From: Pseudomonas sp. MWU13-2105
GTDB taxonomy: Bacteria > Pseudomonadota > Gammaproteobacteria > Pseudomonadales > Pseudomonadaceae
NCBI RefSeq assembly: GCF_023242315.1
Contig: NZ_JALLIY010000002.1
Location: 372,001-436,000 of the forward strand
Direction: 5' to 3'
DNA: 64,000 bases
Shown here: in pieces, positions 55,830-64,000 of the stretch
Layout: the number at the start of each line of letters is the position of its first letter
Numbering within the stretch: position 1 is the first letter of the stretch
Position numbers and translations under genes: made by a program
Notes under the pieces: generated by a model
Told to the model about the DNA's origin: nothing
Databases searched by the model: none
What the model saw: the letters and a program-made list of their open reading frames with translations, nothing else

Positions 55830-58223
55830 ATGATACGGTTTTGCTGCCTGTGGGTTATCGGCTGTTTGTGTTTTCCCTTGATGGCCTGGGCGGCGCCTGC
55901 TCCCCATGGGCCGGGGATTGTCTTGTCCGGCGAACAGCACGAGTGGATCGAGCAGCACCGCGAACTGCGGGTTGGCCTGGTCCTGCAGGCGCCATATGCG
56001 CAATACGACCGCCGGCTGCAGCGCTTGTCCGGGGCCAACGTGGAGCTCATGGCCTGGGTCGCCAAGAGCCTCGATGTCGAGCTGACCTGGCGTAACTTTC
56101 CCGATCAGGCGCAACTGGAAAAAGCCTTGCGCGAGGGCGAGATCGACCTGGCGCCGGGCCTGACCCAGACCCCGCTGGGGTTGCGTCTGTGGCTGTTCTC
56201 CGATCCTTACATGCGCGTGCCGCAATTGGTCGTGGGCGAGCGCAACGGTGCCGGCGCCGTGGAGCTGGAAAAGCTCGACAGCCAGACCCGCGTGGCCGTG
56301 CGCATGCCCAGCACGGTTGCCGATTACCTGCGCAACACCTACCCCAATCTGAACTTGCAGGGCGTGCCGCTGGAGCGCCAGGCCCTGCAATTGTTGGCGA
56401 GCCAGCAGGCCCGTTATGCGGTGATCGACGAGGCGCAGCTCAGTCGCCTGTCCAGTGAAGAGGAGTTCGCCGGGCTGGCGGTGGTCGGCGATATCGGCTT
56501 GCCACAGTTGCTGCGGGTCGCGACGCGGCGGGACTGGCCGGAACTGGCTGCTGTCGTGGAGAAGGCCCTGCACGCCATCCCTGCCCGGGATCTGGAGCAA
56601 TTGCATGCCCGCTGGCTGCAACCGAAGTATCCGCGCCTGGCCGAGTCGCCGGGGTTCTGGCAAAACCTTTGCCTGTTGCTGGCGGTGTTGCTGCTGGCAG
56701 GCCTGGCGATTGTCTTCTGGCTGCGTCGCCAGCAGCATAGCCTGGAGCATGAGTTGCTCGCGGCTCGGGACACCCTCGCCCGGCGTGAGGCAAGCGAAGA
56801 GGCCCTGCGCCTGACCCAGTTTTCCATCGACCAGAGCACGGTGGGGATTCTCTGGGTCAACTGGGACAGTCATGTCCGTTACGCCAACCGGGCGGCGGAA
56901 GAGATGCTCGGCTATCCGCCGGGCGGGGTGTTCGATCGTCCTTTGATCGACTTCGAGCCCAACCTGCACATGGATCGCTGGTTGAACCTGTGGAAACGTG
57001 CCCGGGCCAGTGAGGAAGGGCCGCAAAGTTTTGAGACCCAGTGTATTCGCGCCGATGGCAGCATCCTGCCGGCCGATGTGTCGTTGAGTTTCCTGCGTTT
57101 TCGCGGGGGTGAATACCTGGTTGTCTACCTCAACGACGTCACCGAGCGCCGTCGCGCGCTGGCGGCGGTGCAGGAAAGTGAGGCGCGCTTGAAGGCGATC
57201 GCCGCCAACGTGCCGGGCCTGGTGTTTCGCCTGGAGCGTGTACCGCTGACCGGAGAGCTGCATTTTCCCTACATCAGCGAAGGTAGCGAAAGCCTGGTCG
57301 GTTATGCCCCGGCGACCTTGCGTCGGCAGGACATCGGGCTGCGCAGCCTGGTACATCCGGACGACAAGGCTGGTTACCACGAGACCCAGGACCGTGCCCT
57401 CGATGCGGACAGCGACTGGTCCTGGCAAGGCCGGATCATGACCCGTGAAGGTCGGCAGCGCTGGGCCGAGATCAAGGCCATCACCCGTCGCCTGGAGGAC
57501 GGTACCGTGGTCTGGGACGGCATCGTCTGGGATATCAGTGAAAGCAAGCGCATCGAGCTGGAGCTGGCCGCGTCCCGTGAACAGTTGCGCGAGCTGTCGG
57601 CGCACCTGGAAAGCGTCCGTGAAGAGGAAAAGGCACGCATCGCCAGGGAAGTTCACGATGAGCTGGGTCAGATGCTGACTGTGCTCAAGCTGGAAACCTC
57701 TATGTGCGAACTGGCCTATGCCCAACTCGATCCCGGCCTGAATGACCGGCTCAACAGCATGAAGAAGCTGATTGCGCAGTTGTTCCAGCTGGTCCGGGAT
57801 GTGGCGACCGCCTTGCGTCCGCCGATTCTCGATGCCGGGATTGCCTCGGCCATCGAGTGGCAGGCCCGGCGCTTCGAGGCGCGGACGCAGATTCCCTGCC
57901 TGGTGCAAGTGCCGGAGCATCTGCCGGCTCTCAGCGATGCCAAGGCCATTGGCTTGTTCCGTATCCTCCAGGAAGCACTGACCAATGTCATGCGCCATGC
58001 CCAGGCGCATACTGTTGAACTGACACTGGCTATTGAGGGCGAGGATTTATGCCTGACCATCAGTGATGATGGCGTAGGATTCGTCTCTGACAGTGGCAGG
58101 CCGACCTCCTTTGGCGTGGTGGGCATGCGTGAGCGGGTGTTGATGCTCGGCGGCACGCTGCGGCTGGAAAGCGTGGTGGGCGAGGGCACGACCCTTAGTG
58201 TGCGGGTGCCGTTGGACGTGTAG
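55830..58223 (+). CDS. agtS: Sensor histidine kinase AgtS
   Basis: A 797-residue membrane kinase. A signal peptide (CCLWVIGCLCFPLMAWAA) leads to a periplasmic solute-binding-like domain (about 30-270), a membrane helix (NLCLLLAVLLLAGLAIVFWL), two PAS domains (about 320-580) and a HisKA_3 domain with His609 in REVHDELGQ, then the ATPase domain (EALTNVMRHA; SDDGVGF). The position and architecture match PAO1 AgtS (PA0600), which responds to 4-aminobutyrate and 5-aminovalerate. The periplasmic domain probably binds the ligand. The ATG at 55830 is preferred over a TTG at 55809. Confidence 0.85.
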   Translation: MIRFCCLWVIGCLCFPLMAWAAPAPHGPGIVLSGEQHEWIEQHRELRVGLVLQAPYAQYDRRLQRLSGANVELMAWVAKSLDVELTWRNFPDQAQLEKALREGEIDLAPGLTQTPLGLRLWLFSDPYMRVPQLVVGERNGAGAVELEKLDSQTRVAVRMPSTVADYLRNTYPNLNLQGVPLERQALQLLASQQARYAVIDEAQLSRLSSEEEFAGLAVVGDIGLPQLLRVATRRDWPELAAVVEKALHAIPARDLEQLHARWLQPKYPRLAESPGFWQNLCLLLAVLLLAGLAIVFWLRRQQHSLEHELLAARDTLARREASEEALRLTQFSIDQSTVGILWVNWDSHVRYANRAAEEMLGYPPGGVFDRPLIDFEPNLHMDRWLNLWKRARASEEGPQSFETQCIRADGSILPADVSLSFLRFRGGEYLVVYLNDVTERRRALAAVQESEARLKAIAANVPGLVFRLERVPLTGELHFPYISEGSESLVGYAPATLRRQDIGLRSLVHPDDKAGYHETQDRALDADSDWSWQGRIMTREGRQRWAEIKAITRRLEDGTVVWDGIVWDISESKRIELELAASREQLRELSAHLESVREEEKARIAREVHDELGQMLTVLKLETSMCELAYAQLDPGLNDRLNSMKKLIAQLFQLVRDVATALRPPILDAGIASAIEWQARRFEARTQIPCLVQVPEHLPALSDAKAIGLFRILQEALTNVMRHAQAHTVELTLAIEGEDLCLTISDDGVGFVSDSGRPTSFGVVGMRERVLMLGGTLRLESVVGEGTTLSVRVPLDV

Positions 58224-58236
58224 GCCCTGATGACCC

Positions 58237-58258
58237 TATCGCCGGCGAGCCGGCGAAA
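58237..58258. repeat. Single REP unit between agtS and agtR
   Basis: ctatcgccggcgagccggcg forms a GCCGGC-GA-GCCGGC hairpin in the 66-bp gap. It could modulate the ratio of kinase to regulator. Confidence 0.55.
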
Positions 58259-58289
58259 GCAGTCCGACTGACTCAACCTGGAGATAAGC

Positions 58290-58919
58290 GTGATCCGCGT
58301 ACTGGTAGCTGAAGACCACACCATTGTCCGCGAGGGCATCAAGCAGTTGATCGGTCTGGCCAAGGACCTGTCCGTGGTGGGCGAGGCCTGCAATGGTGAA
58401 CAACTGCTCGAAGTCCTGCGCCAGATCCCCTGCGAAGTGGTCCTGCTGGACATCTCCATGCCCGGTGTCAATGGCCTGGAGGCGATCCCGCGGATTCGCG
58501 CGTTGAACAATCCGCCGGCGATCCTGGTGCTGTCCATGCACGACGAGGCGCAGATGGCGGCGCGCGCGCTCAAGATCGGTGCCGCCGGCTACGCCACCAA
58601 GGACAGCGATCCGGCGCTGTTGCTGACGGCGATCCGCAAGGTTGCGGCCGGTGGTCGCTACATTGATCCGGACCTGGCCGACCGCATGGTCTTCGAAGTC
58701 GGCCTGACCGATTCGCGGCCACTGCACGCCTTGCTTTCGGAGCGCGAGTTCTCGGTCTTCGAGCGCCTGGCCCAGGGCGCCAACGTCAACGACATCGCCC
58801 AGCAACTGGCCCTGAGCAGCAAGACCATCAGTACCCACAAGGCGCGCCTGATGCAGAAACTCAACATCACCTCCCTGGCCGAACTGGTGAAATACGCGAT
58901 GGAGCACAAGTTGCTCTGA
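58290..58919 (+). CDS. agtR: NarL/LuxR-family response regulator AgtR
   Basis: A 209-residue response regulator. The receiver domain has Asp54 in VVLLDISMPG as the phosphate acceptor. The C-terminal LuxR-type helix-turn-helix includes LSSKTISTHKARLMQKLNI. The start is a GTG behind GGAGATAAGC. It is the cognate partner of AgtS, expected to activate the downstream transporter operon. Confidence 0.88.
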   Translation: MIRVLVAEDHTIVREGIKQLIGLAKDLSVVGEACNGEQLLEVLRQIPCEVVLLDISMPGVNGLEAIPRIRALNNPPAILVLSMHDEAQMAARALKIGAAGYATKDSDPALLLTAIRKVAAGGRYIDPDLADRMVFEVGLTDSRPLHALLSEREFSVFERLAQGANVNDIAQQLALSSKTISTHKARLMQKLNITSLAELVKYAMEHKLL

Positions 58920-58951
58920 GCACGCGCGCCCTCTGTCAACGACACGGTCCC

Positions 58952-58979
58952 AGTGGGAGCCGGCAAGCTGGCTCCTACA
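58952..58979. repeat. Single REP unit after agtR
   Basis: gtgggagccggcaagctggc followed by tcctaca folds into a short hairpin. The rest of the 299-bp agtR-agtA gap contains the promoter-type signals listed separately. Confidence 0.65.
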
Positions 58980-59092
58980 AAAGAAAACCCCGCGCGCATA
59001 TCCATTTGCGACAGTTTTCGACAGCCCTTTGACGCTGTTCCGGGCCTTGCCGCCAGGAATGGCCCGTGGGCATATCCAATCCCGCCATCCTT

Positions 59093-59182
59093 GTAGGGCG
59101 ATCCCTACCCCAATTCTTCCAGACGGCTGAGGCCAATCTCTCCCGCCTGCCGATTTGCGCTGCCGCGAGCCTTCACTAGGCT
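59093..59182 (+). promoter_or_regulatory. Candidate AgtR operator and agtA promoter
   Basis: GTAGGGCGATCCCTAC (59093-59108) is a perfect 6-bp inverted repeat with a 4-bp spacer, a layout common for NarL-type regulators. Downstream, TTGCGC (59155-59160) and TAGGCT (59177-59182) are 16 bp apart and could be the -35 and -10 boxes. The palindrome centre would be about 88 bp upstream of transcription start. The assignment to AgtR is inference. Confidence 0.45.
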
Positions 59183-59218
59183 TAGCCCCACGGCAGTCCA
59201 AAACAAAAAGGTGAGGGT

Positions 59219-60343
59219 ATGAGCGAGGTTGATTCAAGCGCTGGGGCGAACGATGTACTGGTCAGCTTTCGTGGCGTACAAAAAAGCTACGACGGTGAGA
59301 ACCTGATCGTCAAAGACCTCAACCTGGATATTCGCAAGGGCGAGTTCCTGACCCTGCTCGGGCCTTCCGGCTCCGGCAAGACCACCAGCCTGATGATGCT
59401 GGCCGGGTTCGAAACCCCGACCGCCGGCGAAATCCAGTTGGCCGGCCGCTCCATCAACAATGTCCCGCCACACAAACGCGACATCGGCATGGTGTTCCAG
59501 AACTATGCCCTGTTCCCGCACATGACTGTCGCCGAGAACCTGGCGTTCCCGTTGACCGTGCGTGGCTTGAGCAAGACCGACGTCAGTGAGCGGGTCAAAC
59601 GGGTGCTGGGGATGGTCCAGCTCGACAAGTTTGCCCAGCGCTACCCGGCGCAGTTGTCCGGCGGCCAGCAGCAGCGGGTGGCGTTGGCCCGGGCCCTGGT
59701 GTTCGAGCCCCAGCTGGTACTGATGGACGAGCCCCTCGGTGCCCTGGACAAACAGTTGCGCGAACACATGCAGATGGAAATCAAGCACCTGCACCAGCGC
59801 CTCGGCGTGACCGTGGTCTACGTGACCCACGACCAGGGCGAAGCCCTGACCATGTCCGACCGCGTTGCAGTGTTCCACCAGGGTGAGATCCAGCAGATCG
59901 CGCCACCACGGACCCTCTACGAAGAACCGAAGAACACCTTCGTTGCCAACTTCATCGGCGAGAACAACCGCCTCAACGGCCGCCTGCACAGTCACAGTGG
60001 TGATCGCTGCGTGGTCGAGCTCGGCCGCGGTGAAAAGGTCGAGGCGCTGGCGGTGAATGTCGGCAAGACCGGCGAGCCGGTGACGCTGTCGATCCGTCCG
60101 GAACGCATCAGCCTCAACGGCTCCAGCGAGTCCTGCGCCAACCGCTTCTCGGGCCGTGTGGCCGAGTTCATCTACCTGGGCGACCACGTCCGTGTGCGCC
60201 TGGAAGTCTGCGGCAAGACCGACTTTTTCGTGAAACAGCCGATTGCCGAGCTGGACCCAGCCCTGGCGGTCGGCGACGTCGTACCTCTCGGCTGGCAGGT
60301 GGAGCACGTTCGCGCGCTCGATCCATTACTGGACGCCAGCTGA
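59219..60343 (+). CDS. agtA: ABC transporter ATPase AgtA (PotA-like)
   Basis: A 374-residue ATPase of the polyamine/opine type. Walker A GPSGSGKT is at 48-55, the signature LSGGQQQR and Walker B LVLMDEPLGALD follow, and a TOBE-type domain fills the C-terminal 120 residues. It powers uptake of 4-aminobutyrate and 5-aminovalerate if the Agt assignment holds; spermidine or putrescine-type substrates are the alternative. The order ATPase, binding protein, two permeases equals what I recall as PA0603-PA0606. Confidence 0.87.
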   Translation: MSEVDSSAGANDVLVSFRGVQKSYDGENLIVKDLNLDIRKGEFLTLLGPSGSGKTTSLMMLAGFETPTAGEIQLAGRSINNVPPHKRDIGMVFQNYALFPHMTVAENLAFPLTVRGLSKTDVSERVKRVLGMVQLDKFAQRYPAQLSGGQQQRVALARALVFEPQLVLMDEPLGALDKQLREHMQMEIKHLHQRLGVTVVYVTHDQGEALTMSDRVAVFHQGEIQQIAPPRTLYEEPKNTFVANFIGENNRLNGRLHSHSGDRCVVELGRGEKVEALAVNVGKTGEPVTLSIRPERISLNGSSESCANRFSGRVAEFIYLGDHVRVRLEVCGKTDFFVKQPIAELDPALAVGDVVPLGWQVEHVRALDPLLDAS

Positions 60344-60412
60344 GCGCGGTAACCCAAGAGGCGAATCCATCGCCCCGTGCTTCACCAACCTGCACTGTGG
60401 AGAGAAGAATAA

Positions 60413-61453
60413 ATGCTTAAATCCCTGAAATTCAGCGCCCTGACCCTTGGGCTGATGTGCGCGGCAAATGCCATGGCGGCGACTGACCTGACCGTGGTGT
60501 CCTTTGGTGGCGCGAACAAGGCCGCACAGGTCAAGGCGTTCTATGCGCCGTGGGAGGCGGCGGGCAAGGGCAAGATCGTTGCCGGTGAGTACAACGGTGA
60601 AATGGCCAAGGTCAAGGCCATGGTCGACACCAAGAGCGTGTCCTGGGACCTGGTGGAAGTCGAGTCGCCCGAGCTGTCCCGCGGTTGCGACGAAGACATG
60701 TTCGAGCCTCTCGACCCGGCGCTGTTCGGCAAGAGCGAAGACTACGTCAAGGGCGCCATCCAGCCTTGCGGCGTGGGCTTCTTCGTCTGGTCGACGGTCC
60801 TGGCCTACAACGCCGACAAAGTGAGCAGCGCACCGACCAGCTGGGCCGACTTCTGGGATACCAAGAAATTCCCGGGCAAGCGTGGCCTGCGCAAGGGCGC
60901 CAAGTACACCCTGGAGTTCGCGTTGATGGCTGACGGCGTTGCGCCGAAAGACGTCTACAAGGTACTGGCGGGCAAGGACGGCCAGGACCGTGCGTTCAAG
61001 AAGCTCGACGAGCTGAAGCCGAATATCCAGTGGTGGGAAGCCGGTGCCCAGCCACCGCAGTACCTCGCCTCCGGTGACGTGGTGATGAGCTCGGCCTACA
61101 ACGGTCGGATCGCCGCGGTACAGAAAGAAAGCAACCTGAAGGTGGTCTGGAACGGCGGTGTCTATGACTTCGACGCCTGGGCGATTCCAAAAGGCCTGAA
61201 GGGCGAGCGTCTTGAAGCGGCGAAGAAATTCATCGCCTTCTCGGTCATGCCGCAGCAGCAGAAGGTCTACTCGGAAAACATCGCCTACGGCCCGGCCAAT
61301 GTCCAAGCGGTACCGTTGCTCGATAAAGCCATCCTGAAAGATATGCCGACCACCCCGGAAAACATCGCCAACCAGGTGCAGATCGACGTGGCCTTCTGGG
61401 CGGATAACGGCGAGCAGTTGGAGCAGCGCTTCAACGCCTGGGCGGCCAAGTAA
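60413..61453 (+). CDS. agtB: Periplasmic substrate-binding protein AgtB
   Basis: A 346-residue periplasmic protein with a signal peptide (LTLGLMCAANAMAA). The mature part is a PotD/spermidine-putrescine-like binding protein (TDLTVVSFGGANKAAQVKAF; DLVEVESPELSRGCDED). It has AGEYNGEMAKVKAMVDTK and the hinge-region motif SSAYNGRIAAV. RBS GGAGAG lies 10 bases upstream of the ATG. Confidence 0.87.
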   Translation: MLKSLKFSALTLGLMCAANAMAATDLTVVSFGGANKAAQVKAFYAPWEAAGKGKIVAGEYNGEMAKVKAMVDTKSVSWDLVEVESPELSRGCDEDMFEPLDPALFGKSEDYVKGAIQPCGVGFFVWSTVLAYNADKVSSAPTSWADFWDTKKFPGKRGLRKGAKYTLEFALMADGVAPKDVYKVLAGKDGQDRAFKKLDELKPNIQWWEAGAQPPQYLASGDVVMSSAYNGRIAAVQKESNLKVVWNGGVYDFDAWAIPKGLKGERLEAAKKFIAFSVMPQQQKVYSENIAYGPANVQAVPLLDKAILKDMPTTPENIANQVQIDVAFWADNGEQLEQRFNAWAAK

Positions 61454-61485
61454 CAGAGCACGCGCCGGCAGACGCTGCATAACCC

Positions 61486-61568
61486 TGTAGAAGCCGGCTT
61501 GCTGGCGATGGCGTTGGAAAATCGACGCAAGGCTCAAGGGCCTCATCGCCGGCAAGCCGGCTCCCACA
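61486..61568. repeat. REPIN between agtB and agtC
   Basis: Paired units tgtagaagccggcttgctgg and catcgccggcaagccggctc lie in the 223-bp gap inside the transporter operon. Confidence 0.8.
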
Positions 61569-61619
61569 AGGGTTTGTGTTCTGCCCGTTGGGTTTGTGTG
61601 TTTCAGAAGAACAACAGGC

Positions 61620-61640
61620 GGTGTCCCGAAACGGGACGCC
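61620..61640. promoter_or_regulatory. Palindrome upstream of agtC
   Basis: GGTGTCCCG-AAA-CGGGACGCC: 9-bp arms with one mismatch around AAA, 37 bp before the agtC start. It could be an operator or an mRNA hairpin that adjusts permease expression relative to the binding protein. Confidence 0.5.
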
Positions 61641-61676
61641 ACCCGCTGTAACAATAAAAGAATTCCGGAGTTCGCC

Positions 61677-62924
61677 ATGGCCCTCACCGTTCCTCTGAAC
61701 GAGGTCACCAGTCCCACCTTGAAGCAGCGCCTGGCGCGTGCCGAGCGGGTCAACCGCTGGAAGGCCCAGGCCTTGATTGCACCGCTGGTGCTGTTTCTGT
61801 TGCTGGTGTTCCTGGTGCCCATCGTGGCGCTGCTCTACAAAAGTGTCGGTAACCCGGAAGTGGTCGGCGCCATGCCGCGTACCGTGGCCGCCGTTGCCGC
61901 CTGGGATGGCAAGAGCCTGCCCGGTGAGCCGGTCTACAAAGCCTTGAGCGAAGACCTCGGCGACGCCCGCAAGAATCAGACCCTGGGCGATCTGTCCAAG
62001 CGCCTGAACATGGAACTGGCCGGCTATCGCAGCCTGCTGACCAAGACCGCCCGGGCCTTGCCCTTCAAGACCGAGCCGGCCTCCTATAAAGAAGCCCTGG
62101 AAGCCCTCGACGAACGCTGGGGCGATCCGGCGTACTGGCAGGCGATCCGGCGCAACACCAGCAGCATCACCCCTTATTACCTGCTGGCGGCCGTCGACCA
62201 TCGGATCGACGACCTCGGCGAACTGGCCCCGGCCACGCCGGACCAGGCGATCTACCTTGACATCTTTGCCCGCACCTTCTGGATGGGCCTGGTGATCACC
62301 GCCATCTGCCTGGTGCTGGCCTACCCATTGGCCTATCTGCTGGCGAACCTGCCGTCACGGCAGAGCAACCTGTTGATGATCCTTGTCCTGCTGCCGTTCT
62401 GGACCTCGATCCTGGTGCGGGTCGCGGCCTGGATCGTGCTGTTGCAATCCGGTGGCCTGATCAACAGCGCGCTGATGGCCATGGGCGTGATCGACAAGCC
62501 CCTCGAACTGGTGTTCAACCGCACCGGCGTCTACATCTCCATGGTGCACATCCTGCTGCCGTTCATGATCCTGCCGATCTACAGCGTGATGAAGGGCATT
62601 TCGCCGACCTATATGCGCGCGGCGATTTCCCTGGGCTGTCATCCGTTCGCCAGCTTCTGGCGGGTGTACTTCCCGCAGACCTATGCCGGTGTTGGCGCGG
62701 GGTGCCTGCTGGTGTTCATCCTGGCGATTGGTTACTACATCACCCCGGCATTGCTCGGTAGCCCGAACGACCAGATGGTCAGCTATTTCGTGGCGTTCTA
62801 CACCAACACCAGCATCAACTGGGGCATGGCGACCGCCCTGGGTGGCTTGCTGCTGCTGGCGACCGTGGTCCTGTACCTGATTTACAGCCGGTTGGTCGGC
62901 GCCAGCCGCCTGCGCCTGAGCTAA
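61677..62924 (+). CDS. agtC: ABC transporter permease AgtC
   Basis: A 415-residue inner-membrane permease. One membrane helix near the N-terminus (LIAPLVLFLLLVFLVPIVALL) is followed by a large periplasmic loop of about 150 residues, unusual for PotB-type permeases. A membrane domain with about five helices comes next; the EAA-like coupling loop is YMRAAISLGCHPFASFWRVY. The start is the ATG at 61677 behind CGGAG. Confidence 0.87.
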   Translation: MALTVPLNEVTSPTLKQRLARAERVNRWKAQALIAPLVLFLLLVFLVPIVALLYKSVGNPEVVGAMPRTVAAVAAWDGKSLPGEPVYKALSEDLGDARKNQTLGDLSKRLNMELAGYRSLLTKTARALPFKTEPASYKEALEALDERWGDPAYWQAIRRNTSSITPYYLLAAVDHRIDDLGELAPATPDQAIYLDIFARTFWMGLVITAICLVLAYPLAYLLANLPSRQSNLLMILVLLPFWTSILVRVAAWIVLLQSGGLINSALMAMGVIDKPLELVFNRTGVYISMVHILLPFMILPIYSVMKGISPTYMRAAISLGCHPFASFWRVYFPQTYAGVGAGCLLVFILAIGYYITPALLGSPNDQMVSYFVAFYTNTSINWGMATALGGLLLLATVVLYLIYSRLVGASRLRLS

Positions 62925-62936
62925 GGAGAATAAGAA

Positions 62937-63761
62937 ATGCTGAGCCCCTACATGTCGCCCGTCGAGCGGGTCTGGTTCTACAGTTCGCGCATTCTGTGCG
63001 GCTTGATCCTGCTGTTCCTGATCTTGCCGGTGCTGGTGATCATTCCGCTGTCGTTCAACTCGGGCAGTTTCCTGGTCTATCCGCTGCAAGGCTTCTCGCT
63101 GCACTGGTACCAGGACTTCTTCGCCTCGGCGGAATGGATGCGCGCCTTGCGCAACAGCATCATCGTCGCCCCGGCGGCCACGGTGCTGGCGATGGTCTTC
63201 GGGACCCTGGCGGCGATCGGCCTGACCCGCGGCGATTTCCCCGGCAAGCCGCTGGTGATGGCCCTGGTGATCTCGCCCATGGTGGTGCCGGTGGTGATCA
63301 TCGGTGTGGCCAGCTACCTGTTCTTCGCCCCGCTGGGGCTGGGTAACAGTTTCTTCTCGTTGATCGTGGTGCATGCGGTGTTGGGCGTGCCCTTTGTGAT
63401 CATCACCGTGTCGGCGACCTTGCAAGGCTTCAATCACAACCTGGTGCGCGCTGCCGCCAGCCTGGGTGCGTCGCCCCTGACGGCGTTCCGTCGGGTGACC
63501 CTGCCGCTGATCGCCCCGGGGGTGATTTCCGGGGCTCTGTTTGCCTTTGCGACCTCGTTCGACGAAGTGGTGGTGACCCTGTTCCTCGCCGGCCCCGAAC
63601 AGGCAACGTTGCCCCGGCAGATGTTCAGTGGCATTCGTGAGAACCTCAGCCCGACCATCGCCGCGGCGGCGACCCTGCTGATTGCCTTCTCGGTGATCCT
63701 GCTGCTGACCCTGGAGTGGCTGCGTGGGCGTAGCGAGAAATTGCGCACCACCCAGGTATGA
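62937..63761 (+). CDS. agtD: ABC transporter permease AgtD
   Basis: A 274-residue PotC-type permease with about six membrane helices (for example LILLFLILPVLVIIPLSF; LVMALVISPMVVPVVIIG). The coupling loop LVRAAASLGASPLTAFRRVTLP is complete. RBS AAGGAG lies 8 bases upstream, 12 bp after agtC. It is the last gene of the operon. Confidence 0.88.
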   Translation: MLSPYMSPVERVWFYSSRILCGLILLFLILPVLVIIPLSFNSGSFLVYPLQGFSLHWYQDFFASAEWMRALRNSIIVAPAATVLAMVFGTLAAIGLTRGDFPGKPLVMALVISPMVVPVVIIGVASYLFFAPLGLGNSFFSLIVVHAVLGVPFVIITVSATLQGFNHNLVRAAASLGASPLTAFRRVTLPLIAPGVISGALFAFATSFDEVVVTLFLAGPEQATLPRQMFSGIRENLSPTIAAAATLLIAFSVILLLTLEWLRGRSEKLRTTQV

Positions 63762-63792
63762 GAAGGGCGCCTGGAGGGCGCCGCGAAAAACC

Positions 63793-63872
63793 GAGCCGGC
63801 TTGCCGGCGATGAGGCCCTTGAGTCTTGTATCGTTCTTGCGCTCGTCATCGCCGGCAAGCCGGCTCCCACAG
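63793..63872. repeat. REPIN after the agt operon
   Basis: Paired units gagccggcttgccggcgatg and catcgccggcaagccggctc. The remaining 130 bp to the window end hold no gene; the last two bases (AT, preceded by AAGAAGG and a 6-base spacer) may open the next coding sequence. Confidence 0.82.
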
Positions 63873-64000
63873 GTTTGCTGGCGTTCATGAGACACGCTTC
63901 CCATTCACGCTCTGAATGCAACTTCTGCATGACAGCGTAAAGCCAATCCCGGTTATGCTTGCTCGTGCCCTGATCATCACGACAAGAAGGCTGCGAGCAT

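Noticed and set aside
55812..58010. 732-residue minus-strand frame opposite agtS
   Set aside because: No domain, no RBS, and it is antisense to a well-recognised histidine kinase.
63758..63940. Short plus-strand frame after agtD
   Set aside because: It runs through a REPIN and has no RBS; repeat-derived frame.

Overview
The window is a piece of a Pseudomonas chromosome, most likely from the P. fluorescens group. It is GC-rich and strongly codon-biased, carries many Pseudomonas-type REP/REPIN hairpins, and follows the gene order that I recall for P. aeruginosa PAO1 from bioF (about PA0501) to the agt transport genes (about PA0606). The denitrification block that I recall lying between PA0508 and PA0528 is not here. 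All names come from reading the proteins; no database search was run.

Layout. 1-2927 is the end of a biotin operon (bioF-bioH-bioC-bioD). A small flagellar-rod-like protein follows. 3.8-11.1 kb holds three paralogous 600-residue acyl-CoA dehydrogenases, with a membrane diguanylate cyclase between the first and second. 11.1-11.3 kb is a GacA-controlled Rsm-type small RNA (rsmY by synteny) with a perfect GacA box. Then come a LysR regulator, a MOSC protein plus class III aminotransferase operon, a toxin-antitoxin pair and the lysine catabolic genes davB-davA with their Lrp-type regulator. 18.8-23.5 kb is a patchy accessory stretch: a truncated Fic gene with an operator-like repeat cluster, a LysR/HbpS-like pair, an IS630 scrap and an HBM-type chemoreceptor. 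A tRNA with CAU anticodon leads back into core genome.

23.6-48.9 kb is housekeeping: the c-di-GMP enzyme RmcA, rpoD-dnaG-rpsU, tsaD, plsY, folB-folK, cca, the spoVR-yeaH-prkA stress cluster, glpE, and the large leftward operon lptD-surA-pdxA-ksgA-apaG-apaH. A full-length group II intron (49014-51440), in the same orientation as lptD, sits 70 bp upstream of the lptD start codon, next to about 600 bp that I cannot identify. Beyond it lie amgK-murU (peptidoglycan sugar salvage), a DnaJ/TerB protein, a DUF3530 protein, an IS5-like MITE and the agtSR-agtABCD locus (sensing and uptake of 4-aminobutyrate/5-aminovalerate).

Functional links. DavB and DavA turn lysine into 5-aminovalerate, the compound that the Agt system is reported to sense and import in PAO1. 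Tandem PsrA-type boxes precede the first fadE, and a CRP/Vfr-type box precedes the diguanylate cyclase. The most unusual feature is the group II intron in the probable 5' leader of the essential lptD operon. I see no CRISPR array, prophage, or clearly new multi-gene system.
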